NCBI GenBank assembly: GCA_001548435.1
Contig: AP017308.1
Location: forward strand, 2,055,030-2,119,029
From: Leptolyngbya sp. NIES-3755
GTDB lineage: Bacteria > Cyanobacteriota > Cyanobacteriia > Leptolyngbyales > Leptolyngbyaceae
DNA length: 64,000 bases
Direction: 5' to 3'
In this document: piece after piece, positions 54,801-63,352 of the stretch
How the letters are laid out: every line of letters starts with the position of its first letter
How positions within the stretch are numbered: the first letter of the stretch is position 1
The notes under the pieces: generated by a model
What the model was told of the DNA's origin: nothing
The model's database searches: none
Seen by the model: only the letters and a program-made list of their open reading frames with translations
Translations under genes and position numbers: made by a program

Positions 54801-55512
54801 CGATCGAGATTACTTAGTCGAAATCGGCTACCTCACTGGAGACGGACGCTGGTTGATGTTAGCGCGATCGCTTCCTGTACGAATTCCACCCGTTTATCCC
54901 TCTGCTTGGGAAAACGATCAATTTGTCACGATCGACTGGGATAGAGAACTACAGGGTCAAACCTCATTTACCTTGGGATCACAGACTGATTCAGATCTAG
55001 TCGCCACCCCGAATGGAATGTATGATCAGATTCTCGGTCTATCTCAAGGCGCAGAACTTCAACGGATTGCAGGCTCGATCTTCGGCTCGATGCAGCAAGT
55101 TCCGATTCAGTCGATTAGCTCGTATGTGTTCCCATCCGGAGTCGGAATGTGGGCACTCCCGACCGTTTCTGGAATGTCCGGGGTTGGAATGTCTGGAGTC
55201 GGTCTTTTCTCAGGAGGAGCCGTCCCGATTCGTCCCCGCAAATTCTGGCTCGTCGCAGATGCGGAACTGATTATTTACGGTGCCACCGAACCCGATGCCA
55301 CGGTCACGATCGCAGGTGAAACAATCCCGCTCAGTCCCGACGGCACGTTCCGATTCCAAATGTCATTCCAAGATGGTTTAATCGATTATCCGATCTTGGC
55401 AGTGGCAAAAGATGGCGAACAAACGCGATCGATTCATCTGAAGTTCACCCGCGAGACTCCAAGCCGAAACACCAACACCAAAGATGAAGCCATCGACGAG
55501 TGGCAATCCTAA
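51868..55512 (+). CDS. PstS-like periplasmic domain fused to DUF4912, with periodic hydrophobic segments
   Basis: This is a 1214-residue protein. A signal peptide covers about 1-36. A phosphate-binding-protein-like (PstS/PBP_like) domain spans about 40-285, with VQIDGSSSMAAINQALKQRF, GLQSLQAGKIDLAAIGRPLT and VRIVRGEITDWSELGG. A Pro/Ala-rich linker follows. One clear membrane segment lies at about 368-388 (WLWWLLPLGIGALLLAWWLRRR). A long Pro/Glu-rich region spans about 390-895, with five Ala/Gly hydrophobic segments and a 7-residue tandem repeat. DUF4912 starts at about 899 (ESRIVLMPRDPQWAYTYW). A further small beta domain follows at about 1120-1200. Function is unknown. The substrate-binding domain lacks transporter genes beside it. 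It is followed by ccaA 13 bases later. Confidence 0.85.
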   Translation: MLPNQKSSALGVALLLTTVATTKPLESIFISSVSAQATPTTFPLPTSVPSGTTVQIDGSSSMAAINQALKQRFESQFSGSTITLNYSGTPTGLQSLQAGKIDLAAIGRPLTQAERNQGLVPVSMGRGKIALIVSPDNPFKGSITVPQFVRIVRGEITDWSELGGQPGKIRFVDRPDLSDTRAAFQNYSVFIQTPYQLGNTATRAGEDSTQAVAQQLGKDGLSFAPANQVLNSANLRIVPMHNTLPTDPRYPFSQPFYYVHRANPSPGAAAFLGYASSDSGQKTAEATETDPASLGLDPAVLLAAGSVAAGSLNAGAGAGSSPSPNATASPAAIASPNATVPGGATTPPEGSQAVAPNTSEGRNEGGIPGWLWWLLPLGIGALLLAWWLRRRSTPTAETPVTPPAPPTTVTPPPPPPLMTPTETDGSLASRAGSVISSDRQSIAEVQSPTIPPTAAIGGAALAGAGAASLINSGQTQPPVELEPPTAEVPPADLSQTTEIPPVEPPIAEESIPVPDRPLVEIRETPPIEVPTSQIEPPEAPPETDMPNGAILGAAGLGVAGAAAWMSRTRSGVPPQTDVPETEPLSSLDAIEPLDEVEDAPLDQPPVELYVDDSPTVVDELNPEVADPNYVQLNLDPQSPTSESSIVNPTNDSNFAQGVLPGIAVLGGTGLGAAISSEPEPSLESSSIVESSLEPTNVESEATNIESEVTNIESEVTNIESEVTNVEPEVTNIEPEVTNATSDETDVNQGVIPGLAALGGAALGIAGVAATGNGESAEPLETPTIDTSGSAISEPQLAEIDAGTDLETDEFASITAEEPDTISEEPPTILEIPDSEPPIVEAAIPGVAAVGGLGLAAAGLIGDRENTTQTNVEAARFDVGQTDLSSETLASVDEDLPDLPDGYGESRIVLMPRDPQWAYTYWDLPNEHKSELRTQGGQTLVLRLYDVTDINLEHQSPHSLQQFECDELARDWYVPIPVSDRDYLVEIGYLTGDGRWLMLARSLPVRIPPVYPSAWENDQFVTIDWDRELQGQTSFTLGSQTDSDLVATPNGMYDQILGLSQGAELQRIAGSIFGSMQQVPIQSISSYVFPSGVGMWALPTVSGMSGVGMSGVGLFSGGAVPIRPRKFWLVADAELIIYGATEPDATVTIAGETIPLSPDGTFRFQMSFQDGLIDYPILAVAKDGEQTRSIHLKFTRETPSRNTNTKDEAIDEWQS
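53950..54096 (+). repeat. 21-base tandem repeat, seven units, inside the PstS-like/DUF4912 gene
   Basis: Seven near-identical 21-base units encode TN(I/V)E(S/P)E(V/A). The first and last units are the most diverged (the last reads TNATSDE). Confidence 0.85.
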
Positions 55513-55525
55513 AAGGAAGGGAGTC

Positions 55526-56377
55526 ATGAAAAAGTTAATTCAAGGACACCAACGGTTCCGAGAAAGCTACGTTCCGAAACATATTGATCAGCTAGAAGAA
55601 CTTTCACATGGTCAAAAGCCGCGTGTCTTGTTCATCACCTGTTCCGATTCCCGCATTGATCCAAATCTGATCACCCAAGCGGATATCGGGGACTTGTTCA
55701 TCATTCGGAATGCAGGCAATATTATTCCGCCTTACGGGGCTGCGAATGGTGGAGAGGGAGCCGCAGTTGAGTACGCCTTGAATGCGCTCGACATCCAGCA
55801 AATCATCGTCTGTGGACATTCTCACTGCGGTGCGATGAAAGGATTGCTCCAACTTGGAAAGCTCGAAGAAGAAATGCCGCTCGTCTATGACTGGCTCAAG
55901 CATTCTGAGGCAACGCGGCGATTGGTGAGAGAGAATTACACGCAGTACAGCGGTGAGGAATTATTAGAGATTACGATCGCTGAAAATGTTCTCACCCAAA
56001 TCGAGAACCTGAAAACCTATCCGATCGTCCACTCCCGCTTGTACCAGCGCAGACTCGAAATCTTCGCCTGGATCTACCATCTCGAAACCGCAGAAGTTCT
56101 CGCTTTTGATCCTGACACACATTCGTATGTTCCCCCTCAAAGCCAGCTTTCGATTCGCGAGCTGGGTGGACTGGTTCCGGGTGAATACGAGAAAACGAGT
56201 GCGCCTCCAGTGGCATGTGAATTGGTGAATAGAAGTCCGATCGCAGAAACCGGAGCACAGCGATCGCTTGAACCGATGTCGCAAACAGTACATGCAGAAA
56301 CCGTTCTAGAGCCAATGCCCTGGTTGACTCCCGAACAGGCTGAACGAATTTATCGTGGTTCAGTAGCTCAACGGTAA
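55526..56377 (+). CDS. ccaA: Beta-carbonic anhydrase, carboxysomal CcaA type
   Basis: This is 283 residues from the ATG at 55526, supported by AAGGAAGGGAG upstream. Zinc ligands and the catalytic pair are visible: Cys39 and Asp41-Arg43 (CSDSRIDP), His98 and Cys101 (CGHSHCGAMKG). A C-terminal extension beyond residue 200 ends EQAERIYRGSVAQR, like Synechocystis CcaA, where that tail helps attach the enzyme to CcmM inside beta-carboxysomes. It converts bicarbonate to CO2 for Rubisco. It follows the DUF4912 fusion by 13 bases and may be cotranscribed. Confidence 0.9.
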   Translation: MKKLIQGHQRFRESYVPKHIDQLEELSHGQKPRVLFITCSDSRIDPNLITQADIGDLFIIRNAGNIIPPYGAANGGEGAAVEYALNALDIQQIIVCGHSHCGAMKGLLQLGKLEEEMPLVYDWLKHSEATRRLVRENYTQYSGEELLEITIAENVLTQIENLKTYPIVHSRLYQRRLEIFAWIYHLETAEVLAFDPDTHSYVPPQSQLSIRELGGLVPGEYEKTSAPPVACELVNRSPIAETGAQRSLEPMSQTVHAETVLEPMPWLTPEQAERIYRGSVAQR

Positions 56378-56445
56378 TTAACTTGATAGTGATTTTGGAT
56401 GTTCAACGGCGATCGTTGAGCATCCATTTTTATGGGTGGAAAAAG

Positions 56446-56940
56446 ATGAATTACAAATGGTTGGATACTTCAATTGGCACATTGTTACTGACTTCGGATG
56501 GTCGATCGCTAACCGGACTCTATCTGCAAGGACAAAAACATTTTCCAAACCATACTCCAGACTGGAAAGAATTCAACGAACTTGATCTATTCATCGAAGC
56601 CGAAAAACAGCTTAGAGAATACTTTGCTCATCAGCGACAACAATTTAATCTGCCACTCGACCCGATTGGAACTGCTTTTCAAAAACAAGTCTGGCAACAG
56701 TTACAACAAATCCCGTTCGGTGAAACAATCTCTTATGGAGCTTTAGCGAACCGAATTGGAATACCCACTGCATCCCGCGCTGTTGGAGCCGCAAACGGAC
56801 GCAATCCGATCTCGATCGTCGTTCCTTGTCATCGCGTCATCGCCACGAATGGAAAGATGACGGGTTACGCGGGGGGTATCGATCGTAAACAATGGCTATT
56901 GCAACATGAGCAATCAAGTAGAGCTGCTACTCCCGTGTAG
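56446..56940 (+). CDS. ogt: Methylated-DNA--protein-cysteine methyltransferase
   Basis: This is 164 residues from the ATG at 56446. The active-site motif PCHRV (acceptor Cys128) lies in PISIVVPCHRVIATNGKMTGYAGG. The DNA-recognition helix region TASRAVGAANGRNP is intact. It removes methyl groups from O6-methylguanine in a suicide reaction. The N-terminal domain is complete. It follows ccaA by 68 bases. Confidence 0.93.
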   Translation: MNYKWLDTSIGTLLLTSDGRSLTGLYLQGQKHFPNHTPDWKEFNELDLFIEAEKQLREYFAHQRQQFNLPLDPIGTAFQKQVWQQLQQIPFGETISYGALANRIGIPTASRAVGAANGRNPISIVVPCHRVIATNGKMTGYAGGIDRKQWLLQHEQSSRAATPV

Positions 56941-56963
56941 CCCTCGCTATTCGATTAAGTCTT

Positions 56964-57983
56964 TCAAGTCAAATCCATTAAATTACACAACTTGTAAATC
57001 GTTCTTGCTGCCACGTTCCCGTCCCATTCCGCATCGCCAATTTCGACCACATCAAAGCCAATTACTTTCCGTCCACTGTTCACAACTTCGCGGAACAAAC
57101 AAAATGCTTGCTCTAACTCCAATCCACCCGGCACAGGTGTCCCCGTCGTCGGACAGAGCTTTGGATCAAAGCCATCGACATCGACGCTGATATACACCTC
57201 TTGTGGTAGTTCAGACACAATTTGCTGACAGGTTTCAAGCCAAGATACACCTGCGTACTGTTTCTGTTTCAGCATTGCATCGAAGTATGTTGAAATCCGT
57301 CCATTAGAGTCGCGGATTAGATTGACTTCATCTAAGCAAACATCCCGAATTCCAACTTGAACGAGTTTCGTCATTTGCGGCAGTTTTAGCACGTTATACA
57401 TAATCGAAGCATGTGAGTACTCAAAGCCTTCGTAAGCTTCTCGTAAGTCCGCATGAGCATCAATGTGTAAAATACCAAAATTATCATAATGTTGTGCGAT
57501 CGCGCTTAAATACCCCAGCGGCACACTATGATCCCCACCAATCACCGCAACTCGTTTTCCTTGTTGAAGTAATCGATCGCAGTGTTCAAATAACCATTGA
57601 TTCAAGCTTTCACAGCCTTGATTGACGGTTTCGAGTCGTTTAGATAGTTCAGTATCAAGGGGTTGACCGATCGATAATCGATCGATGATTTTGGCAGCAT
57701 CGGCTCGGAGCGTATCACTACGATCGAGAATTTCCTGTGAAATCTCAGGCATAAAAATCCCTTGCTTCCACCCGTCCGGATTGTCAAAGTCGTACAAATC
57801 AAGCTGAGAGGAAGCATTCAACATCGCTTCAACTCCACGGGCTGTCCCTGCACTGTAAGAAACAGTCACTTCCCAAGGCACACCCAGGACAATCAAATTT
57901 GCCGATTCCTGGTCAAATGGTAATCCAAACAATCGACCCACAACACTGATTCCACTGGGATCGTAGTTTTGTAAATCTGTCAT
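56964..57983 (-). CDS. Ureohydrolase (agmatinase/arginase family)
   Basis: This is a 339-residue protein with the Mn-binding motifs of ureohydrolases: GGDHSVPLGYLSAI, HIDAHADLREAYEG and SVDVDGFDPKLCP. It belongs to the arginase/agmatinase/guanidinase superfamily. It resembles the cyanobacterial type called SpeB/sll0228-like, but the substrate (agmatine, arginine, guanidine or another guanidino compound) cannot be told by eye. It is preceded by two HicB-like genes and leuS on the same strand, with 12 bases to the nearest. Confidence 0.87.
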   Translation of the reverse strand: MTDLQNYDPSGISVVGRLFGLPFDQESANLIVLGVPWEVTVSYSAGTARGVEAMLNASSQLDLYDFDNPDGWKQGIFMPEISQEILDRSDTLRADAAKIIDRLSIGQPLDTELSKRLETVNQGCESLNQWLFEHCDRLLQQGKRVAVIGGDHSVPLGYLSAIAQHYDNFGILHIDAHADLREAYEGFEYSHASIMYNVLKLPQMTKLVQVGIRDVCLDEVNLIRDSNGRISTYFDAMLKQKQYAGVSWLETCQQIVSELPQEVYISVDVDGFDPKLCPTTGTPVPGGLELEQAFCLFREVVNSGRKVIGFDVVEIGDAEWDGNVAARTIYKLCNLMDLT

Positions 57984-57995
57984 CTTTGATAGTTC

Positions 57996-58220
57996 CTAAA
58001 TCGTTTGAAGGGCTTTTCTAAGGGATTGTGGTTCGGGCAAAAGTTCGCCTGTTGCAAGGGTTGATTCGACTAATAGTTCTAGTACTTCCTGAGCATTCTG
58101 AAAGGCTTCCTCGTATGTTTCGCCATGAGTGTGGCAGAACTCACCCCATTCAGGCAAACTGACTACGTAACATTGATCTTCATCTGACCACTGAATGAGG
58201 ATACTGTATCGATAGTCCAT
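57996..58220 (-). CDS. HicB-like antitoxin-family protein, copy 1
   Basis: This 74-residue protein opens MDYRYSILIQWSDEDQCYVVSLPEWG, then HGETYEEAFQNAQEVLELLVES. This is the partial RNase H-like HicB fold (YxxxIxW-SxEDxxYVVSLPE, HGxTYEEA). No C-terminal DNA-binding domain and no HicA toxin is nearby. The start at 58220 has GGAGTAGGAG upstream, overlapping the stop of copy 2. Such stand-alone HicB genes may act as regulators or be decayed toxin-antitoxin pairs. Confidence 0.8.
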   Translation of the reverse strand: MDYRYSILIQWSDEDQCYVVSLPEWGEFCHTHGETYEEAFQNAQEVLELLVESTLATGELLPEPQSLRKALQTI

Positions 58221-58223
58221 CTC

Positions 58224-58382
58224 CTACTCCATCAATAGCGCCAACACTTCTTTTGCATTCTGAAGTGCTTCCTCGTATGTTTCGCCATGAGTCACAGGCT
58301 GCATGACATTCATAAATTCAGGCAGCCTTACGACAAAACATTGGTCTTCGTCTGACCATTCGATGACGATCGTGTATTTCAT
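58224..58382 (-). CDS. HicB-like antitoxin-family protein, copy 2 (short)
   Basis: This 52-residue frame is MKYTIVIEWSDEDQCFVVRL followed by PEFMNV, then THGETYEEALQNAKEVLALLME. It is clearly paralogous to copy 1 but ends earlier. The start at 58382 has AGGAGGAC immediately upstream, overlapping the leuS stop. It lies between leuS and copy 1, only three bases before copy 1. It is a real small gene below the usual size cut-off. Confidence 0.75.
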   Translation of the reverse strand: MKYTIVIEWSDEDQCFVVRLPEFMNVMQPVTHGETYEEALQNAKEVLALLME

Positions 58383-58388
58383 GTCCTC

Positions 58389-60956
58389 CTATGCCACAAC
58401 GAAGTTGACGAGTTTTCCAGGGACAACAATCACTTTCTTGATCTCTTTGCCTTCGATGTAGCGTTTTGCAATCTCAGACTCTCGTGCGAATTGTTCTAAC
58501 GCTGATTTGTCATCCGCGATCGCAGTTGCCGCCTCGATCGTGCCTCTCGTTTTACCCAAAATTTGAATCACGATCGTTTTCTCATCCGCAACTAAGGCAG
58601 TTGAATCAACGATCGGGAAGGATTGCGTGTGAATTGAATCAGAATGTCCGATCGAATGCCACAACTCTTCAGCAATGTGTGGAGCAAACGGCGCTAACAA
58701 TCGCAGCAAAGTATCAATTCCTTCGGCGTAGATTGGCGAATCTTTTTGGGCAAAGTCGCTCAGAGCATTGCTCAATTTCATTAACTCAGAAACAGCCGTA
58801 TTGAATTGATAGTCACCTTGTAAGTCTTCGGTGATCTCTTTGATAGCAATGTGAATCGATCGACGTAAATCTTTTTCTGTTTTGGTTAATTCAGTTGCAG
58901 TTCGATTGTTCAATGTGAATTCTGAAACCAATCGCCACACTCGATTTAAAAATCGGAATTGTCCTTCGACATCCGCATCCTCCCACTCCAAATCCTTCTC
59001 AGGCGGTGCTTTGAACAAGATAAACATCCGAGCCGTGTCCGCTCCATACTTATCTACAACATCACCTGGAGCAACGCCGTTATACTTCGATTTAGACATT
59101 TTCTCGAAAACGACTTCTAGCTTGTCTCCGGTGATTGGATCGATCGGATTGCTCGGATCTTTCACATCCGCAGGAAGCACATATTTTCCTGTTACTGAGT
59201 TCTTGTATGTTCTACCTTGCACCATGCCTTGAGTTAATAACCGCTCAAAAGGTTCATCGAAATTCAGTAAACCTCGATCGCGCAATACTTTCGTAAAAAA
59301 TCGCGAATACAGTAAGTGCAAAATCGCGTGTTCAATCCCGCCCACATACTGATCAACAGGCATCCAATCATTCGTAATTGCCTTATCGAACACCGCTTGA
59401 TCGTTCTTAGCATCGGGATAGCGCAAGAAGTACCACGACGAATCGATAAAGGTATCCATCGTGTCTGTTTCGCGCTTAGCAGAGGTTCCACAGCTTGGAC
59501 AAGGAACATTCAGCCAGGACTCTAACTGAGTTAACGGTGAGCCGCCTTTACCAGAGAATTCGACGTTTTCGGGCAGTGCTACAGGCAAATCAGAATCGGG
59601 AACAGGAACGGCTCCACAGTTCGGACAGTGAATGATTGGAATCGGTGCGCCCCAGTATCTTTGACGAGAAATTAGCCAATCTCTCAAGCGGTAGTTCGAG
59701 GTTCCTTTGCCTTTCTGCTTCGATTCGAGAAATGCGATCGCACTTTCAACACTCTGACCCTTTCCTTTCCCTGCTGGAACTCCATCTAATTCTCCAGAGT
59801 TCACCATCACCCCGTCACCCGGATAAGCTTCGGTCATGGTTGCACTATCCAAAGTTTGATCCGGTGGCTGAACCACAACTTTAATCGGCAAGTCGAACTT
59901 CTTAGCAAACTCAAAATCACGCTGATCATGGGCTGGAACTGCCATAATCGCACCTGTTCCATAGTCCACCAGCACATAGTCTGCAATCCAAATTGGAATG
60001 CGCTGATCATTCACAGGATTAATCGCATAGCTTCCAGTCCAGACACCCGTTTTTTCTTGACCTTCTGCGGTTCGATCGAGATCACTTTTCGCCGCTGCTG
60101 CTGCTTGGTATTGTGCGATCGCTGCTGATTGTTCCGATGTCGTCAACTTCTCCACTAACGGATGCTCCGGAGATAGCACCATAAACGATGCGCCCCACAA
60201 CGTATCCGGGCGAGTGGTAAACACTACAATATCGTCACCTGCTTCAGTTTTGAAAGTAACTTGAGCACCCGTAGACTTACCAATCCAGTTGGCTTGCATC
60301 AACTTAACGCGATCGGGCCATCCGGTCAGCTTGTCCAAATCGACTAACAACTGTTCTGCATAGTCCGTAATTTTCAAGAACCACTGACGCAGCAATTTCC
60401 GCTCTACTTTCGCACCCGATCGCCAAGATCTTCCCTCTGCATCAACCTGCTCATTCGCTAAGACCGTTTGATCGATCGGGTCCCAATTTACGGTCGCTTC
60501 TTTCTGATATGCCAACCCTGCCTTAAAGAACTCCAAAAAGATCCATTGTGTCCAGTGATAGTAATCCGGCGAACAGGTTGCTAATTCTTTTGACCAATCG
60601 AACGAAATGCCCAACTGCTTCAACTGGTCACGCATTTGATCGATATTTTGATACGTCCATTTCGCAGGATGAACACCTCGCTCGATCGCTGCATTTTCCG
60701 CAGGCAACCCGAACGCATCCCAACCCATCGGATTCAGCACCCGATAGCCCTGCATTCGCTTTAACCGGGCGATCACATCGACGATCGTATACACCCGCAC
60801 GTGACCCATGTGGAGATTCCCAGACGGATAAGGAAACATCGACAGCGCGTAAAATTTCGGCTGATCGGTGACTTCAGGCGTTTGATCCAAATCTGATGCG
60901 GTCCACGCCTGTTGCCATTTTGTTTCAATCTCTGCGGGGGTATAACGGGACTCCAC
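58389..60956 (-). CDS. leuS: Leucyl-tRNA synthetase
   Basis: This is 855 residues and full length. The HIGH-type signature is [15 protein letters not shown] (about 43-57), and [10 protein letters not shown] (about 619-628) is the KMSKS loop. An editing domain lies between (about 225-425). Zinc-binding pairs CPNCG and CPSCG are present (about 445 and 485). It is the first gene of a tight minus-strand run: leuS, HicB-like 2, HicB-like 1, ureohydrolase. Confidence 0.96.
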   Translation of the reverse strand: MESRYTPAEIETKWQQAWTASDLDQTPEVTDQPKFYALSMFPYPSGNLHMGHVRVYTIVDVIARLKRMQGYRVLNPMGWDAFGLPAENAAIERGVHPAKWTYQNIDQMRDQLKQLGISFDWSKELATCSPDYYHWTQWIFLEFFKAGLAYQKEATVNWDPIDQTVLANEQVDAEGRSWRSGAKVERKLLRQWFLKITDYAEQLLVDLDKLTGWPDRVKLMQANWIGKSTGAQVTFKTEAGDDIVVFTTRPDTLWGASFMVLSPEHPLVEKLTTSEQSAAIAQYQAAAAAKSDLDRTAEGQEKTGVWTGSYAINPVNDQRIPIWIADYVLVDYGTGAIMAVPAHDQRDFEFAKKFDLPIKVVVQPPDQTLDSATMTEAYPGDGVMVNSGELDGVPAGKGKGQSVESAIAFLESKQKGKGTSNYRLRDWLISRQRYWGAPIPIIHCPNCGAVPVPDSDLPVALPENVEFSGKGGSPLTQLESWLNVPCPSCGTSAKRETDTMDTFIDSSWYFLRYPDAKNDQAVFDKAITNDWMPVDQYVGGIEHAILHLLYSRFFTKVLRDRGLLNFDEPFERLLTQGMVQGRTYKNSVTGKYVLPADVKDPSNPIDPITGDKLEVVFEKMSKSKYNGVAPGDVVDKYGADTARMFILFKAPPEKDLEWEDADVEGQFRFLNRVWRLVSEFTLNNRTATELTKTEKDLRRSIHIAIKEITEDLQGDYQFNTAVSELMKLSNALSDFAQKDSPIYAEGIDTLLRLLAPFAPHIAEELWHSIGHSDSIHTQSFPIVDSTALVADEKTIVIQILGKTRGTIEAATAIADDKSALEQFARESEIAKRYIEGKEIKKVIVVPGKLVNFVVA

Positions 60957-61037
60957 GAGTCAACTCCTGAATGCGAATAGGGGGCAAAAAGATATGCTTT
61001 CCCATTCTAGATGAGGAGTTGCAGAGGTGTGAGTTCT

Positions 61038-62009
61038 TTATTTTGTCGGCGTGATTCGTCCCTCTTTCACCAGTGCTTGATAGAGTAAGGCTGCCGCATC
61101 TGCACGAGTCGCCACCCGATTCGGAGTCAACTGCTGAGCACTCGGAAATCCAGTCACAATTCCCGAACCAACCGCTGCCGCCACTTTCCCTTGTGCCCAT
61201 TTCGGTAAGTCACCGACATCTTGGAACTTCGCCAACGTTTGGTCAGGAGCGGCAGGAGATTGAATGTTCAAGCCCGAAGCAAGCGCCACCTGCAACTGAT
61301 ACAGCGGAATTTGTTGATCAGGTCGGAATAATCCTTCCGCATATCCGCTCATAAAACCAGATTGCACCGCATCATCGATCGACGATCGCGCCCAATAATT
61401 TGCGGGTACATCTTCAAATGTCTGAGCCTGCCGCTCTTTCGGTTTCCCAAAGGCTTTCCCCAACAGCGAGGCAAACTGAGCGCGGGTAATCGGCTCGTTC
61501 GGCTTAAAGCTGCCATCTTGGAATCCGCCTAAAATGCCGCGTCGAGTCAATTCCGAGATATAAGCTGCCGCCCAAAAATCACCGGGCACATCGATAAAAC
61601 CTTTCGCGGCTCCAGGAGAAGGCGGTGTCGTGGGAGACGGAACGAGATTGGGGAGATTGTTCGGGCTGGGAGCGGGAACCGGAACGATCGCAGTTGGACT
61701 CGGTGGAACGGTTGCTTGGGTAGTGGGCTGCGGTGCGCTAGTCGCTTCGATCGGGGGAATTGGGAGTAGCGTTTGAGGATTTGCAGGAGGCACGATCGCA
61801 GTTCCACGAGGTGGCTCTGGTGAGGGCAATATCGCCCCAGGAGAAGGTGCAACCTGTGGCGTACTCGAAAAGAGCGACCCAAAATCAAGCCCAGTATCAG
61901 GTTGGCGAGTTGCCCAGAAAAAGATGCCTCCGATGCTCAGGAAAGCGACGAACATCGCGATGAGTTCATCAGAGGTTAAGCGACGACGCGGATCGGGTGA
62001 AGGAGTCAT
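61038..62009 (-). CDS. S-layer homology (SLH) domain protein, membrane-anchored
   Basis: This is a 323-residue protein. A single membrane segment lies at about 15-33 (LIAMFVAFLSIGGIFFW). A long Pro-rich linker (about 45-138) follows. Three SLH repeats span about 138-320 (GFIDVPGDFWAAAYISELTRRGILGGF; FEDVPANYWARSSIDDAVQSGFMSGY; FQDVGDLPKWAQGKVAAAVGSGIVTGF). SLH repeats bind pyruvylated cell-wall polymers. In cyanobacteria they tether outer-membrane or periplasmic proteins to peptidoglycan. The inner-membrane anchor suggests a periplasm-spanning role. Confidence 0.85.
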   Translation of the reverse strand: MTPSPDPRRRLTSDELIAMFVAFLSIGGIFFWATRQPDTGLDFGSLFSSTPQVAPSPGAILPSPEPPRGTAIVPPANPQTLLPIPPIEATSAPQPTTQATVPPSPTAIVPVPAPSPNNLPNLVPSPTTPPSPGAAKGFIDVPGDFWAAAYISELTRRGILGGFQDGSFKPNEPITRAQFASLLGKAFGKPKERQAQTFEDVPANYWARSSIDDAVQSGFMSGYAEGLFRPDQQIPLYQLQVALASGLNIQSPAAPDQTLAKFQDVGDLPKWAQGKVAAAVGSGIVTGFPSAQQLTPNRVATRADAAALLYQALVKEGRITPTK

Positions 62010-62116
62010 TTCAGTAGAGCGTATACTTTTAACAATTTTTATTCACCCAAATCCTAGAGCAATTTTCTTGGTCGCGATAGAGGGCAAAGCAAAAAAGTAA
62101 CAACCGCTGTTAGAGT

Positions 62117-63037
62117 TCAGGTTGTGAGCGATTTTGTGATGTTTCTCGGTCGATCGACATCTATCTTGCGTAGGATTGCGAGTTCATACGCTAAAAGTTG
62201 GAGCGGAATAATAGTTAAGAATGGGGTAAAAAGTTCGGGGATCGCTGGCGTGGGAATTTCAATGACCCAATTTTGATTGGTACGAATACGATCGATAGTT
62301 TTTTTCACGTTCCCGATCGCAATCGTGGGAATCTGTGGATCTAAAAGCGCGATCGGTCCATGCAAAAATTCTCCTGCTGCATATCCTTCGGCATGGGTAT
62401 AAGTAGCTTCCTTCAGTTTCAATGCGCCTTCAAATGCGATCGCAGTATTGATCCCGCTCCCAATCAGAATCAGATTGCGAGTGTTTTCTAAGGATCTAGC
62501 AGTTTGTGCGATCGTATTGTCTTTCAAAATGAGTTCAATCTGATGCGGAATTTCTTCAAGCCATTGAGCTTTTTGATTTGCCAGTTGAAATGCGAGTTGA
62601 TACAAAACCACTAACTGCGCTGTAAAAGTTTTCGTTGCTGCAACACTTTTTTCTTCTCCTGCTTCGGTGTAAATCGTCTGATCGACGAGCTTTGTAATCG
62701 TGCTATCAATCCCGTTTGTGATTGCGATCCGTTTAGATTGAACTGTTTTTAATGCTGCGATCGTATCTGCCGTTTCACCCGATTGAGTAATCGCGATCGT
62801 CAAAGTATTCGGAGTTTCAATCATCGGAGCAAAAATCGATTCCGAAGACGATCGTACTTGTGTTGGAATTTTCGCTACTTGCTCGAATAGAAATTGCCCG
62901 ATCAAACCTGCATTCAAACTGGTTCCACACGCGAGAATATTAATGTGATCGAACTTTCCAACAGAGATCGAACGATCGAGCAAACGACGAATTACATCCG
63001 GTTGCTCGTGGATTTCTTTCAGCATGAAATGAGTCAT
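62117..63037 (-). CDS. Stand-alone GlmS isomerase (SIS) domain protein
   Basis: This is 306 residues from the ATG at 63037. It begins MTHFMLKEIHEQPDVIRRLL, which is exactly the linker sequence that in full GlmS precedes the isomerase half. Both SIS domains follow: CGTSLNAGLIGQ, TQSGETADT (fructose-6-phosphate binding), GEEKSVAATKTFTAQ, EGALKLKEATYTHAEGYAAGEFLHGP (catalytic Glu, His, Lys region) and a C-terminal PRNITKSLTT. The N-terminal glutaminase domain with its Cys1 is absent, so the protein cannot take ammonia from glutamine itself. It overlaps the upstream HNH gene by four bases. See findings. Confidence 0.85.
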   Translation of the reverse strand: MTHFMLKEIHEQPDVIRRLLDRSISVGKFDHINILACGTSLNAGLIGQFLFEQVAKIPTQVRSSSESIFAPMIETPNTLTIAITQSGETADTIAALKTVQSKRIAITNGIDSTITKLVDQTIYTEAGEEKSVAATKTFTAQLVVLYQLAFQLANQKAQWLEEIPHQIELILKDNTIAQTARSLENTRNLILIGSGINTAIAFEGALKLKEATYTHAEGYAAGEFLHGPIALLDPQIPTIAIGNVKKTIDRIRTNQNWVIEIPTPAIPELFTPFLTIIPLQLLAYELAILRKIDVDRPRNITKSLTT

Positions 63038-63306
63038 CGTTTCACTCTCACTTTGCGATCGGGATTTTGCTTCCGTACCCAAGCGAGAAATTTCGCCATT
63101 TCAGGATTTGCTTTTAATCGATCGACAGTATTCAATTCCTGTGCAAGACAACGATTATCGAACAGAACATGAATTTGGCGATGACAAGCGGGGCAAATCT
63201 CGATCGTTTCACCCGGATCGAGTTTTTTGCGTTTGGTCTGTTGGCGAGGAGTTAAATGATGTTCGGTGAGGGTGGGAACATCGCGATCGCAAAGCTGACA
63301 AGGCAT
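63034..63306 (-). CDS. HNH endonuclease family protein
   Basis: This 90-residue protein has CxxC pairs CQLC (residues 3-6) and CPAC (about 38-41), which bind structural zinc. Between and after them are EHHLTPRQ (about 15-22, His of the HNH) and CHRQIHVLF with the last His. The beta-beta-alpha-metal nuclease core is therefore complete. Stand-alone small HNH proteins are common in cyanobacteria and of unknown target. Its stop overlaps the start of the GlmS-like gene (ATGA). Confidence 0.85.
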   Translation of the reverse strand: MPCQLCDRDVPTLTEHHLTPRQQTKRKKLDPGETIEICPACHRQIHVLFDNRCLAQELNTVDRLKANPEMAKFLAWVRKQNPDRKVRVKR

Positions 63307-63352
63307 ATCTAGAAGCGTTCAATTTCTTCTAGGGTAACGTGCGAAACCAATA

